Source: Flavobacterium sp. 5
GTDB lineage: Bacteria > Bacteroidota > Bacteroidia > Flavobacteriales > Flavobacteriaceae
DNA length: 64,000 nt
Direction of reading: 5' to 3'
Assembly: GCF_002813295.1 (NCBI RefSeq)
Contig: NZ_PHUE01000001.1
Location: forward strand, 4,464,001 to 4,528,000
Both the position numbers and the translations under genes were made by a program. Numbering within the stretch: the first letter of the stretch is position 1; each line of letters opens with the position of its first letter. Below are positions 33,829 to 42,629 of the stretch, one piece after another. The notes beneath the pieces were generated by a model, which saw only the letters and a list, made by a program, of their open reading frames with translations, was not told the origin of the DNA and made no database searches.

Positions 33829-35994
33829 ATGATATCCATTACCGAAAAAACATTACAAGACTTACAATTTCCTACGGTTCTCGAAACGATTTCCGAAATT
33901 TGTAATACCGATATAGGAAAACAAAAAGCTTTAGAAATAACTCCTTTTAGAGACAAAGAAACTTTGATGAGTGCTTTACTGCAAACTTCTGAGTATGTTT
34001 CTTCTTTTCAAAATAACAATGCAATCCCTAATCATGGTTTTGACGCTATAACTTACGAAATAAAGTTTCTAGCTATCGAAGACAGTTTTCTTGAAGTAGG
34101 TGGTTTTAGAAAAATTGCCACGATTTCAGAAACAACGAATGTACTTTTGGCATTTCTGAATAAATTCAATGATTATTATCCAAACCTTTGCGCTAAGAGC
34201 TCAGGCATTCAACTCACCAAAGAAATTATCACACTTGTAGATGCTGTAGCCGATAAATACGGAGAGATTAAGGATAATGCTTCTCCCCGATTACAGGAAA
34301 TACGACGTGAAATGAATTTAGTTCGTGGGAAGGTAAATCAGAGTTTTGCTTCCGCCTTGACGCAATACAATAGTTTGGGTTATTTGGATGATATCAAAGA
34401 GAGTTTTGTTCAAAATCGCCGTGTTTTAGCGGTTTTAGCGATGTATAGACGCAAAGTTAAAGGTTCTATTTTAGGAAGTTCAAAAACAGGAAGTATAGCT
34501 TACATCGAACCTGAAAACACGCTGAAATATTCTCGTGAATTAGCTAATTTAGAATATGAGGAAAAAGAAGAAATTACCAAAATTCTAAAACAATTATCAA
34601 ACGCTGTTCGTCCATTTTTACCTTTGCTGATTCAATATCAGGATTTTCTAAGCGATATTGATGTAATTGCTTCCAAAGCAAAATATGCTAACCGAATAAA
34701 TGGAATTTTACCAACCATTACAGAGGAACGTCGTCTTTATTTTAGAGATGCCTATCATCCTATTTTGTATTTGAATAACAAAAAAAAAAAGGAAATTACG
34801 CATCCACAAACAATCGAATTAAGTCAGGAAAATAGAATAATTGTTATCTCTGGTCCAAATGCTGGAGGTAAAACTATCTCGATGAAGACAGTTGGTTTAC
34901 TTCAATTGATGTTACAATCGGGAATGTTGATTCCGGTTCATGAGCGCAGTGAAACCTTTCTTTTTGATAGAATATTAACAGATATTGGAGATAATCAATC
35001 TATTGAAAATCACCTAAGTACTTATAGTTACCGCTTGAAGAACATGAACTACTTCTTGAAAAAGTGCAACAAGAAAACCATGTTCTTAATTGATGAATTT
35101 GGTACAGGTTCTGACCCCGAGTTAGGTGGAGCTTTGGCCGAAATTTTCTTAGAGGAGTTTTATCATAGAGAAGCTTTCGGATTGATTACTACCCATTATT
35201 CGAACCTTAAAATTTTGGCTAATGAACTACCTCACGCTACAAATGCTAATATGCTTTTTGATGAGAAATCATTAGAACCAATGTATAAATTAGCTTTGGG
35301 ACAAGCAGGAAGTTCTTTTACGTTTGAAGTTGCCTTAAAAAACGGAATTCCATTTAGTTTAATCAACCGTGCCAAAAAGAAAATTGAAGTTGGTAAAGTT
35401 CGTTTTGACAAAACCATTGCTACACTCCAAAAAGAACGTTCTAAACTCGAGAAAACATCTTTAAATCTGAAAGAAGAAGAAACTCGAGCACGTGAGGAAG
35501 GTAAGAAAATGGAAAATATCAACGTCAAAATCAAGCAAAAGCTAGAAAGCTATCAAGAATTGTATGATGATAACCAAAAGACGATTTATATTGGACAAAA
35601 GATTGAAGATATAGCTGAGAAATATTTCAACAATAAAAACAAAAAAGATCTTATCGGTGAGTTTTTGAAAATTGTAGAAATAGAAAATTCAAAACGCAAA
35701 AAAGCTACTCCTAAAGAGGTTAAAGCTAAAGTTGAGCTGAAAAAAGAAATCATCAAAGAAGTTGAAATCAAGGTTGAGGAAATTCGAGTTGAAAAGAAAG
35801 AGAAGAAACTAAAACCTGTTATTGAGAAGCCTAGACCAATTTTAAAAGTCGGTGACCGTGTACGAATGTTAGATGGAAAATCAGTGGGAAGTATTGATTC
35901 TATTGAAAAAAACAAAGCAACAGTTAATTATGGAATTTTCACTTCAAAAGTAAGTTTAGATGAGTTGGAATTTGTTGAAGCTGGTAAGAAGTAA
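33829..35994 (+). CDS. mutS2: MutS2-like ATPase without Smr domain
   Basis: A 721-residue MutS-family ATPase. The core and clamp domains are followed by the Walker A GPNAGGKT at about residue 342 and the Walker B FLIDEFGTGSDP. A long coiled coil follows (about residues 515-640), ending in a KOW-like GDRVRMLDGKSVGSIDSIEKN segment. Classic MutS2 carries a C-terminal Smr endonuclease domain (LDLHG, HGxG) after this point; here the protein stops, so Smr is absent. The start is ATG at 33829; an upstream TTG frame adds six unlikely residues. MutS2 proteins act on recombination intermediates or on collided ribosomes. Confidence 0.88.
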   Translation: MISITEKTLQDLQFPTVLETISEICNTDIGKQKALEITPFRDKETLMSALLQTSEYVSSFQNNNAIPNHGFDAITYEIKFLAIEDSFLEVGGFRKIATISETTNVLLAFLNKFNDYYPNLCAKSSGIQLTKEIITLVDAVADKYGEIKDNASPRLQEIRREMNLVRGKVNQSFASALTQYNSLGYLDDIKESFVQNRRVLAVLAMYRRKVKGSILGSSKTGSIAYIEPENTLKYSRELANLEYEEKEEITKILKQLSNAVRPFLPLLIQYQDFLSDIDVIASKAKYANRINGILPTITEERRLYFRDAYHPILYLNNKKKKEITHPQTIELSQENRIIVISGPNAGGKTISMKTVGLLQLMLQSGMLIPVHERSETFLFDRILTDIGDNQSIENHLSTYSYRLKNMNYFLKKCNKKTMFLIDEFGTGSDPELGGALAEIFLEEFYHREAFGLITTHYSNLKILANELPHATNANMLFDEKSLEPMYKLALGQAGSSFTFEVALKNGIPFSLINRAKKKIEVGKVRFDKTIATLQKERSKLEKTSLNLKEEETRAREEGKKMENINVKIKQKLESYQELYDDNQKTIYIGQKIEDIAEKYFNNKNKKDLIGEFLKIVEIENSKRKKATPKEVKAKVELKKEIIKEVEIKVEEIRVEKKEKKLKPVIEKPRPILKVGDRVRMLDGKSVGSIDSIEKNKATVNYGIFTSKVSLDELEFVEAGKK

Positions 35995-36000
35995 AATTGG

Positions 36001-36104
36001 TACACGGATGACACAGATGTAACGGATTAAACACAGATTTTTTATTGTTATTTATAAAATCCGTGTAAATCAGTTTAGTCCTTATAATCTGTGATCTAAT
36101 TGAC
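36001..36104. repeat. Degenerate CACGGATGACACAGAT-type intergenic repeat
   Basis: Between mutS2 and the DCC gene the sequence runs ACACGGATGACACAGATGTAACGG and later AAATCCGTGTAAATC, an imperfect inverted repeat (CACGGAT...ATCCGTG). I recall similar low-complexity palindromes in many Bacteroidota intergenic regions. No gene is seen. Confidence 0.45.
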
Positions 36105-36112
36105 TAAGTTTG
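36105..36112 (+). promoter_or_regulatory. -7 box for the DCC protein gene
   Basis: TAAGTTTG matches TAnnTTTG and ends 12 nt before the ATG at 36125, so the mRNA leader would be very short. Confidence 0.45.
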
Positions 36113-36124
36113 TTTTTCCTTATA

Positions 36125-36553
36125 ATGAAAGAAACGATGCTAAACCTTCCTCAAAATAAAAAAATAATCCTTTTTGACGGCGTTTGCAATTTATGCAATT
36201 CGGCGGTTCAATTCGTTATTCGACATGATTCAAAAGATGCGTTTAGATTTGTGGCTTTACAATCTGAATTAGGAATACAAATCCTAAATCATATTGGAGT
36301 TAATCCAAAGAAAACAGATAGCATAATTTTGTACGAACCCGGAGTTGCTTATTATTACAAATCACAAGCGGCTATTCAAATTTCCAAGAATCTTGGAGGG
36401 TTTTGGCATTTGGTAACTATATTCAGAATTATACCAACTGGAATTAGTAATTATATTTACGATTACATTGCTCAGAATAGATATAAGTGGTATGGTAAAA
36501 AAGAAAGCTGTATGATTCCAACACCTGAATTAAAAATAAAATTTTTAGAATAA
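36125..36553 (+). CDS. DCC family thiol-disulfide oxidoreductase-like protein (DUF393)
   Basis: A 142-residue protein with FDGVCNLCNSAVQFVIRHD at its N-terminus; the DGVC-x-x-C motif defines the DCC family. AITI-type KSQAAIQISKNLGG and YDYIAQNRYKWYG complete the typical domain. A thioredoxin-like redox role is suggested by the CxxC, but substrates are unknown. The start at 36125 is an ATG behind a -7 box; a TTG at 36110 is less likely. Confidence 0.88.
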   Translation: MKETMLNLPQNKKIILFDGVCNLCNSAVQFVIRHDSKDAFRFVALQSELGIQILNHIGVNPKKTDSIILYEPGVAYYYKSQAAIQISKNLGGFWHLVTIFRIIPTGISNYIYDYIAQNRYKWYGKKESCMIPTPELKIKFLE

Positions 36554-36762
36554 TTCGATTTCATGATAAATGTCATTTATTTAGCAGGATTGTTGCTGTA
36601 AATTTGACATATCTTAAAAGTTAATTTTTATTAGAAGAAGTTTATAGAAGACCGTACATTCATAGTTGTTTTCGAGTTGGTAATTATTGGTTTAAACGAG
36701 AACTGTGTTTTTTAAAATTAATTCTAATAAAGAGAAATGATTAGTTTTTTTTGTCTAAAATG

Positions 36763-36797
36763 AAAAAGGGTGCCTTTCTGTGAGCATCCTTTTTTTA
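36763..36797 (+). terminator. Hairpin terminator in the DCC-ettA gap
   Basis: AAAAAGGGTGC (36763-36773) pairs with GCATCCTTTTT (36784-36794), with one G-U pair and a 10-nt loop, and continues into TTT. It reads as a plus-strand terminator, although it is 210 nt past the DCC stop. Confidence 0.6.
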
Positions 36798-36840
36798 TTT
36801 TAAGATATTTGAAACGAATGCCTTGTAATGAAACCAAATG

Positions 36841-36926
36841 CCCTAGCCCTGATAGAAGTGAAAATCCTTTTTGTTTTTCCTTTAAAAATAAAAAAATTGT
36901 AACGGATAGCAGGAAATAGTTACAGG
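36841..36926. repeat. Flavobacterial interspersed hairpin repeat, copy 2
   Basis: Starts CCCTAGCCCTGATAGAAGTG and ends GGATAGCAGGAAATAGTTACAGG. Over the first 30 bases it differs from copy 1 (14561) at four positions; the central hairpin is different and weaker (T-rich arm, A-rich arm). Like copy 1 it sits between convergent genes. The rest of the 440-bp gap holds only the terminators at 36763 and 36942. Confidence 0.75.
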
Positions 36927-36941
36927 AAAGTAATCAATAAA

Positions 36942-36974
36942 AAAGCCTCAAACTATTAGATAATTTGAGGCTTT
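36942..36974 (-). terminator. ettA terminator
   Basis: AAAGCCTCAAA pairs with TTTGAGGCTTT, and inner TAT with ATA; on the minus strand the stem is followed by TTTATTGATT. It lies 22 nt past the ettA stop. Confidence 0.8.
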
Positions 36975-36995
36975 CCAGTTATTTAAAATTAATTA

Positions 36996-38687
36996 TTATC
37001 TAATTAATTTTCTGTATTTCAAACGTTTTGGGGTTAAATCACCACCTAAACGTTTCTTTTTGTTTTCTTCATATTCAGAGAAACCTCCTTCGAAATAGTA
37101 TACTTCAGAATCTCCTTCGAAAGCTAGAATGTGCGTACAAATTCTATCTAAGAACCATCTGTCGTGCGAAATCACTACAGCACAACCTGCGAAATTCTCT
37201 AAACCTTCTTCTAATGCACGAAGTGTGTTTACGTCCAAGTCATTTGTTGGCTCATCCAGTAGCAATACGTTTCCTTCTTCTTTCAAAGTCATTGCTAAGT
37301 GCAAACGGTTACGTTCTCCACCTGAAAGCGCTGAAACTTTTTTGTTTTGCTCACCACCACCAAAATTAAAACGAGATAAATAAGCTCTTGAATTGACTTG
37401 TTTTCCGCCCATCATAATCAATTCCTGTCCGTCTGCGAAGTTTTCCCAGATTGATTTATTCGGATCGATATTAGAATGTGATTGATCTACGTAAGCGATT
37501 TTTACAGTTTCACCAACAGAGAATTCTCCGCTATCTGTTTCCTGCTCACCCATAATCATTCTGAAAATAGTCGATTTACCAGCACCATTTGGTCCGATAA
37601 TCCCAACAATTCCAGCTTGAGGCAAAGTAAAATTCAAGTTGTCATACAATAATTTATCACCAAAAGCTTTGGCTACATTTTTAGCTTCGATAACATTTGT
37701 ACCTAACCGTGGACCGTTTGGAATGTAGATTTCCAAGTTTTCATCCAATTGTTTTTGGTCTTCATTTAATAATTTATCGTAGTTCTGTAAACGTGCTTTT
37801 TGCTTCGTTTGACGGCCTTTAGCTCCTTGACGAACCCAGTCCAACTCACGCTCTAAATTTTTACGACGTTTTGAAGCTACTTTTTCTTCCAATGCCATTC
37901 TGCTCGATTTTTGATCCAACCAAGAAGAATAATTTCCTTTCCACGGAATACCTTCTCCTCTATCCAATTCCAAAATCCAGCCTGCAACATTATCAAGGAA
38001 ATATCTATCGTGCGTTACAGCAATTACAGTTCCAGCATATTGTGCCAAGTGTTGCTCTAACCAAAGAACAGACTCCGCATCCAAGTGGTTGGTTGGTTCA
38101 TCCAAAAGCAAAACGTCAGGTTGTTGCAACAACAAACGACATAAAGCTACACGACGGCGCTCTCCACCAGAAAGGTTTTTGATAGGTGTATCACCATCTG
38201 GAGTACGCAAAGCATCCATGGCGATTTCTAATTTGGTATCTATTTCCCAAGCTCCCAATGCATCGATTTTGTCTTGTAAAGCTGCTTGACGATCCATCAA
38301 CTTGTCCATCTTATCTGGATCTGAATAGTTTTCTTCAAGACCAAATAAATCGTTAATGCTATTATATTCTGCCAAAACAGCCATAGTTTCTGCAGCACCT
38401 TCTTGAACAATTTCTAAAACAGTTTTAGAATCATCCAAAATTGGCTCTTGCTCCAAATAACCAACAGTATATCCAGGTTGAAAAACAACATCACCTTGGT
38501 AGTTTTTATCAACTCCAGCAATAATTTTTAAAAGAGAAGATTTACCTGAACCATTCAAACCTAAAATACCAATTTTGGCTCCGTAAAAGAAACTTAAATA
38601 GATATTTTTAAGAACAGGTTTGTCTGCTCCTTGATAGGTTTTACTCAATTTTTGCATTGAGAAAATTACTTTTTTATCGTCTGACAT
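36996..38687 (-). CDS. ettA: Energy-dependent translational throttle protein (ABC-F)
   Basis: A 563-residue ABC-F protein with two nucleotide-binding domains. Walker A motifs are GLNGSGKSS (about residue 42) and GPNGAGKST (about residue 360); signature motifs LSGGERRRVALCRLL and LSGGERNRLHLAMTL follow each, with LLLDEPTNHLD and LLLDEPTNDLD. The inter-domain linker (SRMALEEKVASKRRKNLERELDWVRQG) reaches the ribosomal E site. It gates ribosome entry into elongation depending on ATP/ADP. EttA subfamily is assigned by the linker and overall length. Confidence 0.94.
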   Translation of the reverse strand: MSDDKKVIFSMQKLSKTYQGADKPVLKNIYLSFFYGAKIGILGLNGSGKSSLLKIIAGVDKNYQGDVVFQPGYTVGYLEQEPILDDSKTVLEIVQEGAAETMAVLAEYNSINDLFGLEENYSDPDKMDKLMDRQAALQDKIDALGAWEIDTKLEIAMDALRTPDGDTPIKNLSGGERRRVALCRLLLQQPDVLLLDEPTNHLDAESVLWLEQHLAQYAGTVIAVTHDRYFLDNVAGWILELDRGEGIPWKGNYSSWLDQKSSRMALEEKVASKRRKNLERELDWVRQGAKGRQTKQKARLQNYDKLLNEDQKQLDENLEIYIPNGPRLGTNVIEAKNVAKAFGDKLLYDNLNFTLPQAGIVGIIGPNGAGKSTIFRMIMGEQETDSGEFSVGETVKIAYVDQSHSNIDPNKSIWENFADGQELIMMGGKQVNSRAYLSRFNFGGGEQNKKVSALSGGERNRLHLAMTLKEEGNVLLLDEPTNDLDVNTLRALEEGLENFAGCAVVISHDRWFLDRICTHILAFEGDSEVYYFEGGFSEYEENKKKRLGGDLTPKRLKYRKLIR

Positions 38688-38751
38688 AATTTTTGTTTAA
38701 AGTTTTATTTGTTTAAAGTTGTTAAAAAAAACAACTCATGACTATTCATTT

Positions 38752-38934
38752 TTACACTCTTCCTTTCAAAGCGTTAAATACCCAAGCATTGGCTAAAAAT
38801 CCTACTCCAACTGCAGCAAATCCCCAGCCAGAAACATCTCTGTATTTAAAAAAGCCCAACCCTATTAGTAATAATCCCATTAGTATCATTATAAAGGTTG
38901 CCCATCCTAAAATAGTATTTTTATTCATTCCCAT
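38752..38934 (-). CDS. CAL67264-family small membrane protein
   Basis: A 60-residue protein, MGMNKNTILGWATFIMILMG..., with two transmembrane segments (about residues 8-29 and 38-56) around the charged loop FKYRDVSG, ending NALKGRV. I recall a flavobacterial family of exactly this size and pattern named CAL67264; its function is unknown. The start may also be the second ATG, two codons later. It lies between ettA and pulA on the same strand, about 65 nt from the first and 70 nt from the second. The plus-strand frame over it is a shadow. Confidence 0.8.
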   Translation of the reverse strand: MGMNKNTILGWATFIMILMGLLLIGLGFFKYRDVSGWGFAAVGVGFLANAWVFNALKGRV

Positions 38935-39003
38935 AATTGTAGTATTTGTTTTTAGAAAGGTGCAAATATCGGGATTTTTTGTTAAATTTTTAAATTAAAA
39001 TAG

Positions 39004-41025
39004 TTAATCCTGATACAAAATTACTGCGCTTCTGCTTGGAATGGTAATAATTTGATTTTTAATATTCAATATTCCCTTTTGATTGATAATTTCTCCATTG
39101 CAGATCATTTTCCAATTGCCTTTTATAGGCTGTTTTGAATCTTTTTCATCACCATTAAAATAGACTCTGATATTCTTCCAAGAATCTCCATTTGCATGAT
39201 TTTTCAAGGTATATCCAACCAATAGTGGCGAATCTAAAGTTAGGAATTCCAAATGCTCTTGAATCATCTTTTCTGTTGGCATTTTGAAAGCTGGATGTTT
39301 TTTTCTTAAAGCAATCAAGTTTTCATAATATTGAACTAATGCTGCGTTCTCATGTTTCCAGTTCCAATCAATTTTATTGATACTGTCTGGTGCGTTGTAT
39401 GAGTTTTCAACTCCCATTTTGCTACGTTTCATTTCTACGCCATTATGCAAAAAAGGAATGCTTTGGGACGTTAAAATAATGGTATTGGCTAGTTTGTCCA
39501 TTTGTACCAACTCTTTTTCAGTTGCTTTAGGATTTGCTATTTTTAATTTGTCATACAATGTGTTGTTGTCGTGACAGGAAACGTATCCAATAACTTTTGT
39601 GGGACTATCAGAATATGGAAATTGAGCATAACCTCTTTTGGAATCGTATTTAATTTGAGGATGATTCGTTGAAGCTACAATTCCAAATTGAATTACTTCT
39701 TTGTAATTTGGATTTCCACTTACAAAACCTTTTTCAGTAACATTAGCCCAATGGCCTTTCACGCCATCTCTTATATCATCAGAGAAAACAGCAATATCAT
39801 TTAGTTTTTTGACATTGTTTTTTAAAGCTCTCTTTTCTATAGGCAAAGGTGAATCTCCAGCAGTCCATCCTTCTCCATAAAGGAAAATAGTTTTGTCAAG
39901 TTTTTTTAGTTCTTTTGAAATGATATTCATTGTTTCAATGTCATGAACCGCCATTAAGTCAAACCGAAAGCCATCAACATGGTATTCTTTAACCCAATAT
40001 TTAAGAGATTCTAACATAAATTGTCTTGCCATAATTCGGTCTGAGGCAAATTCATTTCCGCAAGCTGTCGCATCCGAACGTTTACCATTGGGCCATGATC
40101 TATAATAATAACCGGGAACTAATTGGTCAAAAATATCTGTAGAACTCGTATGGTTGTAAACAACATCCATAATTAATCGAATTTTAGCTTCATGCAATGC
40201 CAAAATCATTTGTTTGTATTCTTTTATTCTTACTAAACCATCAAAAGGGTTTGTTGAGTAAGAGCCTTCTAAAGAATTGTAATTCTGTGGATCATACCCC
40301 CAATTGTATTGCTTTTTATCTAACTGAGATTCATCAACGGATTTATAATCAAATACAGGAAGGAGATGTAAATGTGTAATACCTAATTCTTGTAGATGGT
40401 CTAACCCGGTAGCTTCTCCAAAAGCATTTTTGGTATTTTTCTCTGTTAAGCCTAGAAATTTTCCTTTGTTTTTTATTCCAGAAGAAGGATCGATTGAAAA
40501 ATCCCGTACATGCGCTTCGTATAGGATAATGTCCGAAGCAGATTTTAACAGAGGTTGTTTATCTGTATTCCAATTTTTAGGATCAGTTAGTTTAGGGTCG
40601 AATATTAATCCTCTGTTTCCGTTAACGCCTACTCCTTTTGCATAAGGATCTGGCATTTCTTTTGACCAATTTCCATTGGTGTATTTTACTTGTAAAGTAT
40701 AATAAGTGTTGTGATAATTGCCATCTAAAACAATTTCCCAAACACCTGTTGTAGAATCATAATCAAGGTTTTTTGTTAAAAACACTTCTCCTCCATCACC
40801 TTTTTTGTAAAGATTGATTTTTGTTTCCACAACATTAGGGCTCCATAATCTGATAGTTGTCTTATTAGCGGTGTAGCTTACACCTAAATCATCTTTTAAA
40901 TAAACAGGATAAGTATCAAAAGAGCTGTATTGAATAGTGTTTATTTTAGAATCTTGTGCCATAGCAAAATTTACAATAAGTAGAAAAACTGTTAAGCAAC
41001 TCAATTTTTTAGTGGAAATAAACAT
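39004..41025 (-). CDS. pulA: Secreted type I pullulanase (GH13)
   Basis: A 673-residue GH13 enzyme with a signal peptide (ending NFAMAQ). An N-terminal CBM48-like domain (about residues 30-130) precedes the catalytic barrel. YNWGYDPQNYN is the type I pullulanase signature; GFRFDLMAVHD holds the nucleophile Asp, FLYGEGWTAGDS the acid/base Glu and SCHDNNTLYDK the transition-state Asp. It cuts alpha-1,6 branch points of pullulan, amylopectin or glycogen, likely outside the cytoplasm. No susCD or other starch gene is adjacent. Confidence 0.93.
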   Translation of the reverse strand: MFISTKKLSCLTVFLLIVNFAMAQDSKINTIQYSSFDTYPVYLKDDLGVSYTANKTTIRLWSPNVVETKINLYKKGDGGEVFLTKNLDYDSTTGVWEIVLDGNYHNTYYTLQVKYTNGNWSKEMPDPYAKGVGVNGNRGLIFDPKLTDPKNWNTDKQPLLKSASDIILYEAHVRDFSIDPSSGIKNKGKFLGLTEKNTKNAFGEATGLDHLQELGITHLHLLPVFDYKSVDESQLDKKQYNWGYDPQNYNSLEGSYSTNPFDGLVRIKEYKQMILALHEAKIRLIMDVVYNHTSSTDIFDQLVPGYYYRSWPNGKRSDATACGNEFASDRIMARQFMLESLKYWVKEYHVDGFRFDLMAVHDIETMNIISKELKKLDKTIFLYGEGWTAGDSPLPIEKRALKNNVKKLNDIAVFSDDIRDGVKGHWANVTEKGFVSGNPNYKEVIQFGIVASTNHPQIKYDSKRGYAQFPYSDSPTKVIGYVSCHDNNTLYDKLKIANPKATEKELVQMDKLANTIILTSQSIPFLHNGVEMKRSKMGVENSYNAPDSINKIDWNWKHENAALVQYYENLIALRKKHPAFKMPTEKMIQEHLEFLTLDSPLLVGYTLKNHANGDSWKNIRVYFNGDEKDSKQPIKGNWKMICNGEIINQKGILNIKNQIITIPSRSAVILYQD

Positions 41026-41036
41026 TGTAGAATCGT

Positions 41037-42041
41037 TTAATTAAATATTTTATAAAGCATTTCTCTTAATAAATCAGCCTGAGACAAACTGTTGGCGCCA
41101 ACTCCTTTGCTTTTTACATCAGTATCCCGCAATGAAGTTACAATTTGACTAACCTTTCTCATTGGGTAGTTTTTCAACGCTACATCGTAATCTTTCAAGA
41201 AAAAAGGATTAACACCAAGTACTGAAGCAACATTTTTAGGGTTTTTATCCTTCAATCCGTGGTATTTTAATAATTGAATGAAAAAGCCAAAAACCAAACC
41301 TGTAGTCATTACAATTGGATTGTCTTTTGGGTTTTGAGCAAAATTTTCAGCTATTTTGTATGCTTTTAATTGATTGCGTTCTCCAATTGCTTTTCGTAAT
41401 TCGAATACATTGTAATCTTTACTAAATCCAATATTTTCTTCTATATCTTTTGCAGAAATAGTGCTTCCAGCAGGCAAAATAATTTGTAATTTTTCAAGTT
41501 CATTGTTGATTTTACTCAAATCTGTTCCTAAAAACTCAACCAATATTGCTGAAGCTTTGGGTTCTATAGCATATTTTTTACCTGCTAATACTCTCTTAAT
41601 CCAATCTCCTATTTGGTTTTCGTATAACTTTTTACTTTCGTAAACAACTCCGTTTTTGGCTAGAACTTTGGTGGCTTTTTTTCGTTTATCCAAAGTTTTG
41701 TATTTGTAACAAAACACCAACACTGTTGATGGCATTGGATTTTCTGCATAACTTTCAATTTTGTCAATGGTTCTTGATAATTCTTGAGCTTCTTTGACGA
41801 TAACCACTTGACGATCGGCCATCATTGGATAGCGTTTGGCTGTAGAAACAATATCTTCTATAGTAACATCTCTTCCATATAAAACAGTCTGATTGAATCC
41901 TTTTTCTTCTTCGGATAAAATATTAGCTTCGATATATTCGGATAATTTGTCAATGTAATAAGGTTCTTCCCCCATCAAAAAATAAATGGGTTTAATGTTT
42001 CCTCCTTTAATATCATTAACAATTTTTACAACTTCGTCCAT
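41037..42041 (-). CDS. holA: DNA polymerase III delta subunit
   Basis: A 334-residue clamp-loader subunit. The N-terminus contains PIYFLMGEEPYYIDKLSEYIE, the HolA start, followed by the typical TAKRYPMMADRQVVIVKEAQEL segment and the C-terminal collar helices. Delta opens the beta clamp during loading. It is 11 nt downstream of nothing else on its transcript and divergent from the HsdR_N-like gene at 42138, a pairing that I recall as common in Flavobacteria. Confidence 0.93.
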   Translation of the reverse strand: MDEVVKIVNDIKGGNIKPIYFLMGEEPYYIDKLSEYIEANILSEEEKGFNQTVLYGRDVTIEDIVSTAKRYPMMADRQVVIVKEAQELSRTIDKIESYAENPMPSTVLVFCYKYKTLDKRKKATKVLAKNGVVYESKKLYENQIGDWIKRVLAGKKYAIEPKASAILVEFLGTDLSKINNELEKLQIILPAGSTISAKDIEENIGFSKDYNVFELRKAIGERNQLKAYKIAENFAQNPKDNPIVMTTGLVFGFFIQLLKYHGLKDKNPKNVASVLGVNPFFLKDYDVALKNYPMRKVSQIVTSLRDTDVKSKGVGANSLSQADLLREMLYKIFN

Positions 42042-42125
42042 GTTTTTTGTTTAAAGTTTGAAGTTCAAGGTTTTATTTAAAGCATAATCTCTGAGCTTTA
42101 AACCTTAAACTTTAAACAATTTAAT

Positions 42126-42133
42126 TATTTTTG
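42126..42133 (+). promoter_or_regulatory. -7 box overlapping the translation start region
   Basis: TATTTTTG ends only 4 nt before the ATG at 42138. If it is the real -7 element, transcription would begin at or next to the ATG and the mRNA would be leaderless. No -33 TTG was seen, so the call is tentative. Confidence 0.35.
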
Positions 42134-42137
42134 CTTC

Positions 42138-42581
42138 ATGCAAAAACTTAATTTTCCTTCCTATACTTTTCGTTTCAAAAATAGCGAAAATAAAGTATCT
42201 ATTTTTGATGCTATCAGGAAAAAATTCATCATTCTTACCCCAGAGGAATGGGTTCGTCAACATGTGGTCAACTATTTATTGGAAGAAAAAAAATATCCAA
42301 AATCATTGATTAATGTTGAAAAAGTTCTACATGTCAATGGTTTACGGAAACGCTATGATATTGTAGTTTTTAACCCAGACGGCACTATTTTTATATTAAT
42401 TGAATGTAAAGCTCCTGAGGTTAAAATTGCTCAAGCAACCTTTGATCAAATTGCACGATATAATATGACTCTTGAAGCCGAATTTTTGATGGTAACCAAT
42501 GGGCTAAATCATTATTTTTGTCTAATGGATTTTGAAAACGAAAAGTATGAGTTTTTGAGAGAGTTACCAGATTATAGATAA
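42138..42581 (+). CDS. Stand-alone HsdR N-terminal-like nuclease-fold protein
   Basis: A 147-residue protein equal to the N-terminal nuclease domain of type I restriction R subunits. The PD-(D/E)xK core is visible as RYDIVVFNPDGTIFILIECKAP (Asp, then E-x-K), preceded by EEWVRQHVVNYLLEEKKYPKSLINVEKVL. There is no helicase domain, no hsdM or hsdS, so it is not a restriction system. Orphans of this kind are conserved in Bacteroidota, often near holA. The catalytic residues are intact, so DNA cleavage is possible, but the role is unknown. Confidence 0.85.
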   Translation: MQKLNFPSYTFRFKNSENKVSIFDAIRKKFIILTPEEWVRQHVVNYLLEEKKYPKSLINVEKVLHVNGLRKRYDIVVFNPDGTIFILIECKAPEVKIAQATFDQIARYNMTLEAEFLMVTNGLNHYFCLMDFENEKYEFLRELPDYR

Positions 42582-42629
42582 GATACTTTTGAGTACTGAT
42601 TTTGATACATAAAATATAAATAAACTTCC

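Noticed and set aside
38738..38998. Plus-strand frame of 86 codons opposite the small membrane protein
   Set aside because: The minus-strand 60-residue frame has a recognisable conserved two-helix pattern; the plus-strand translation is low-complexity T/P/N/I sequence.
42138..42581. Type I restriction system
   Set aside because: Only the R-subunit N-terminal nuclease fold is present; there is no helicase part, methylase or specificity subunit in the window.
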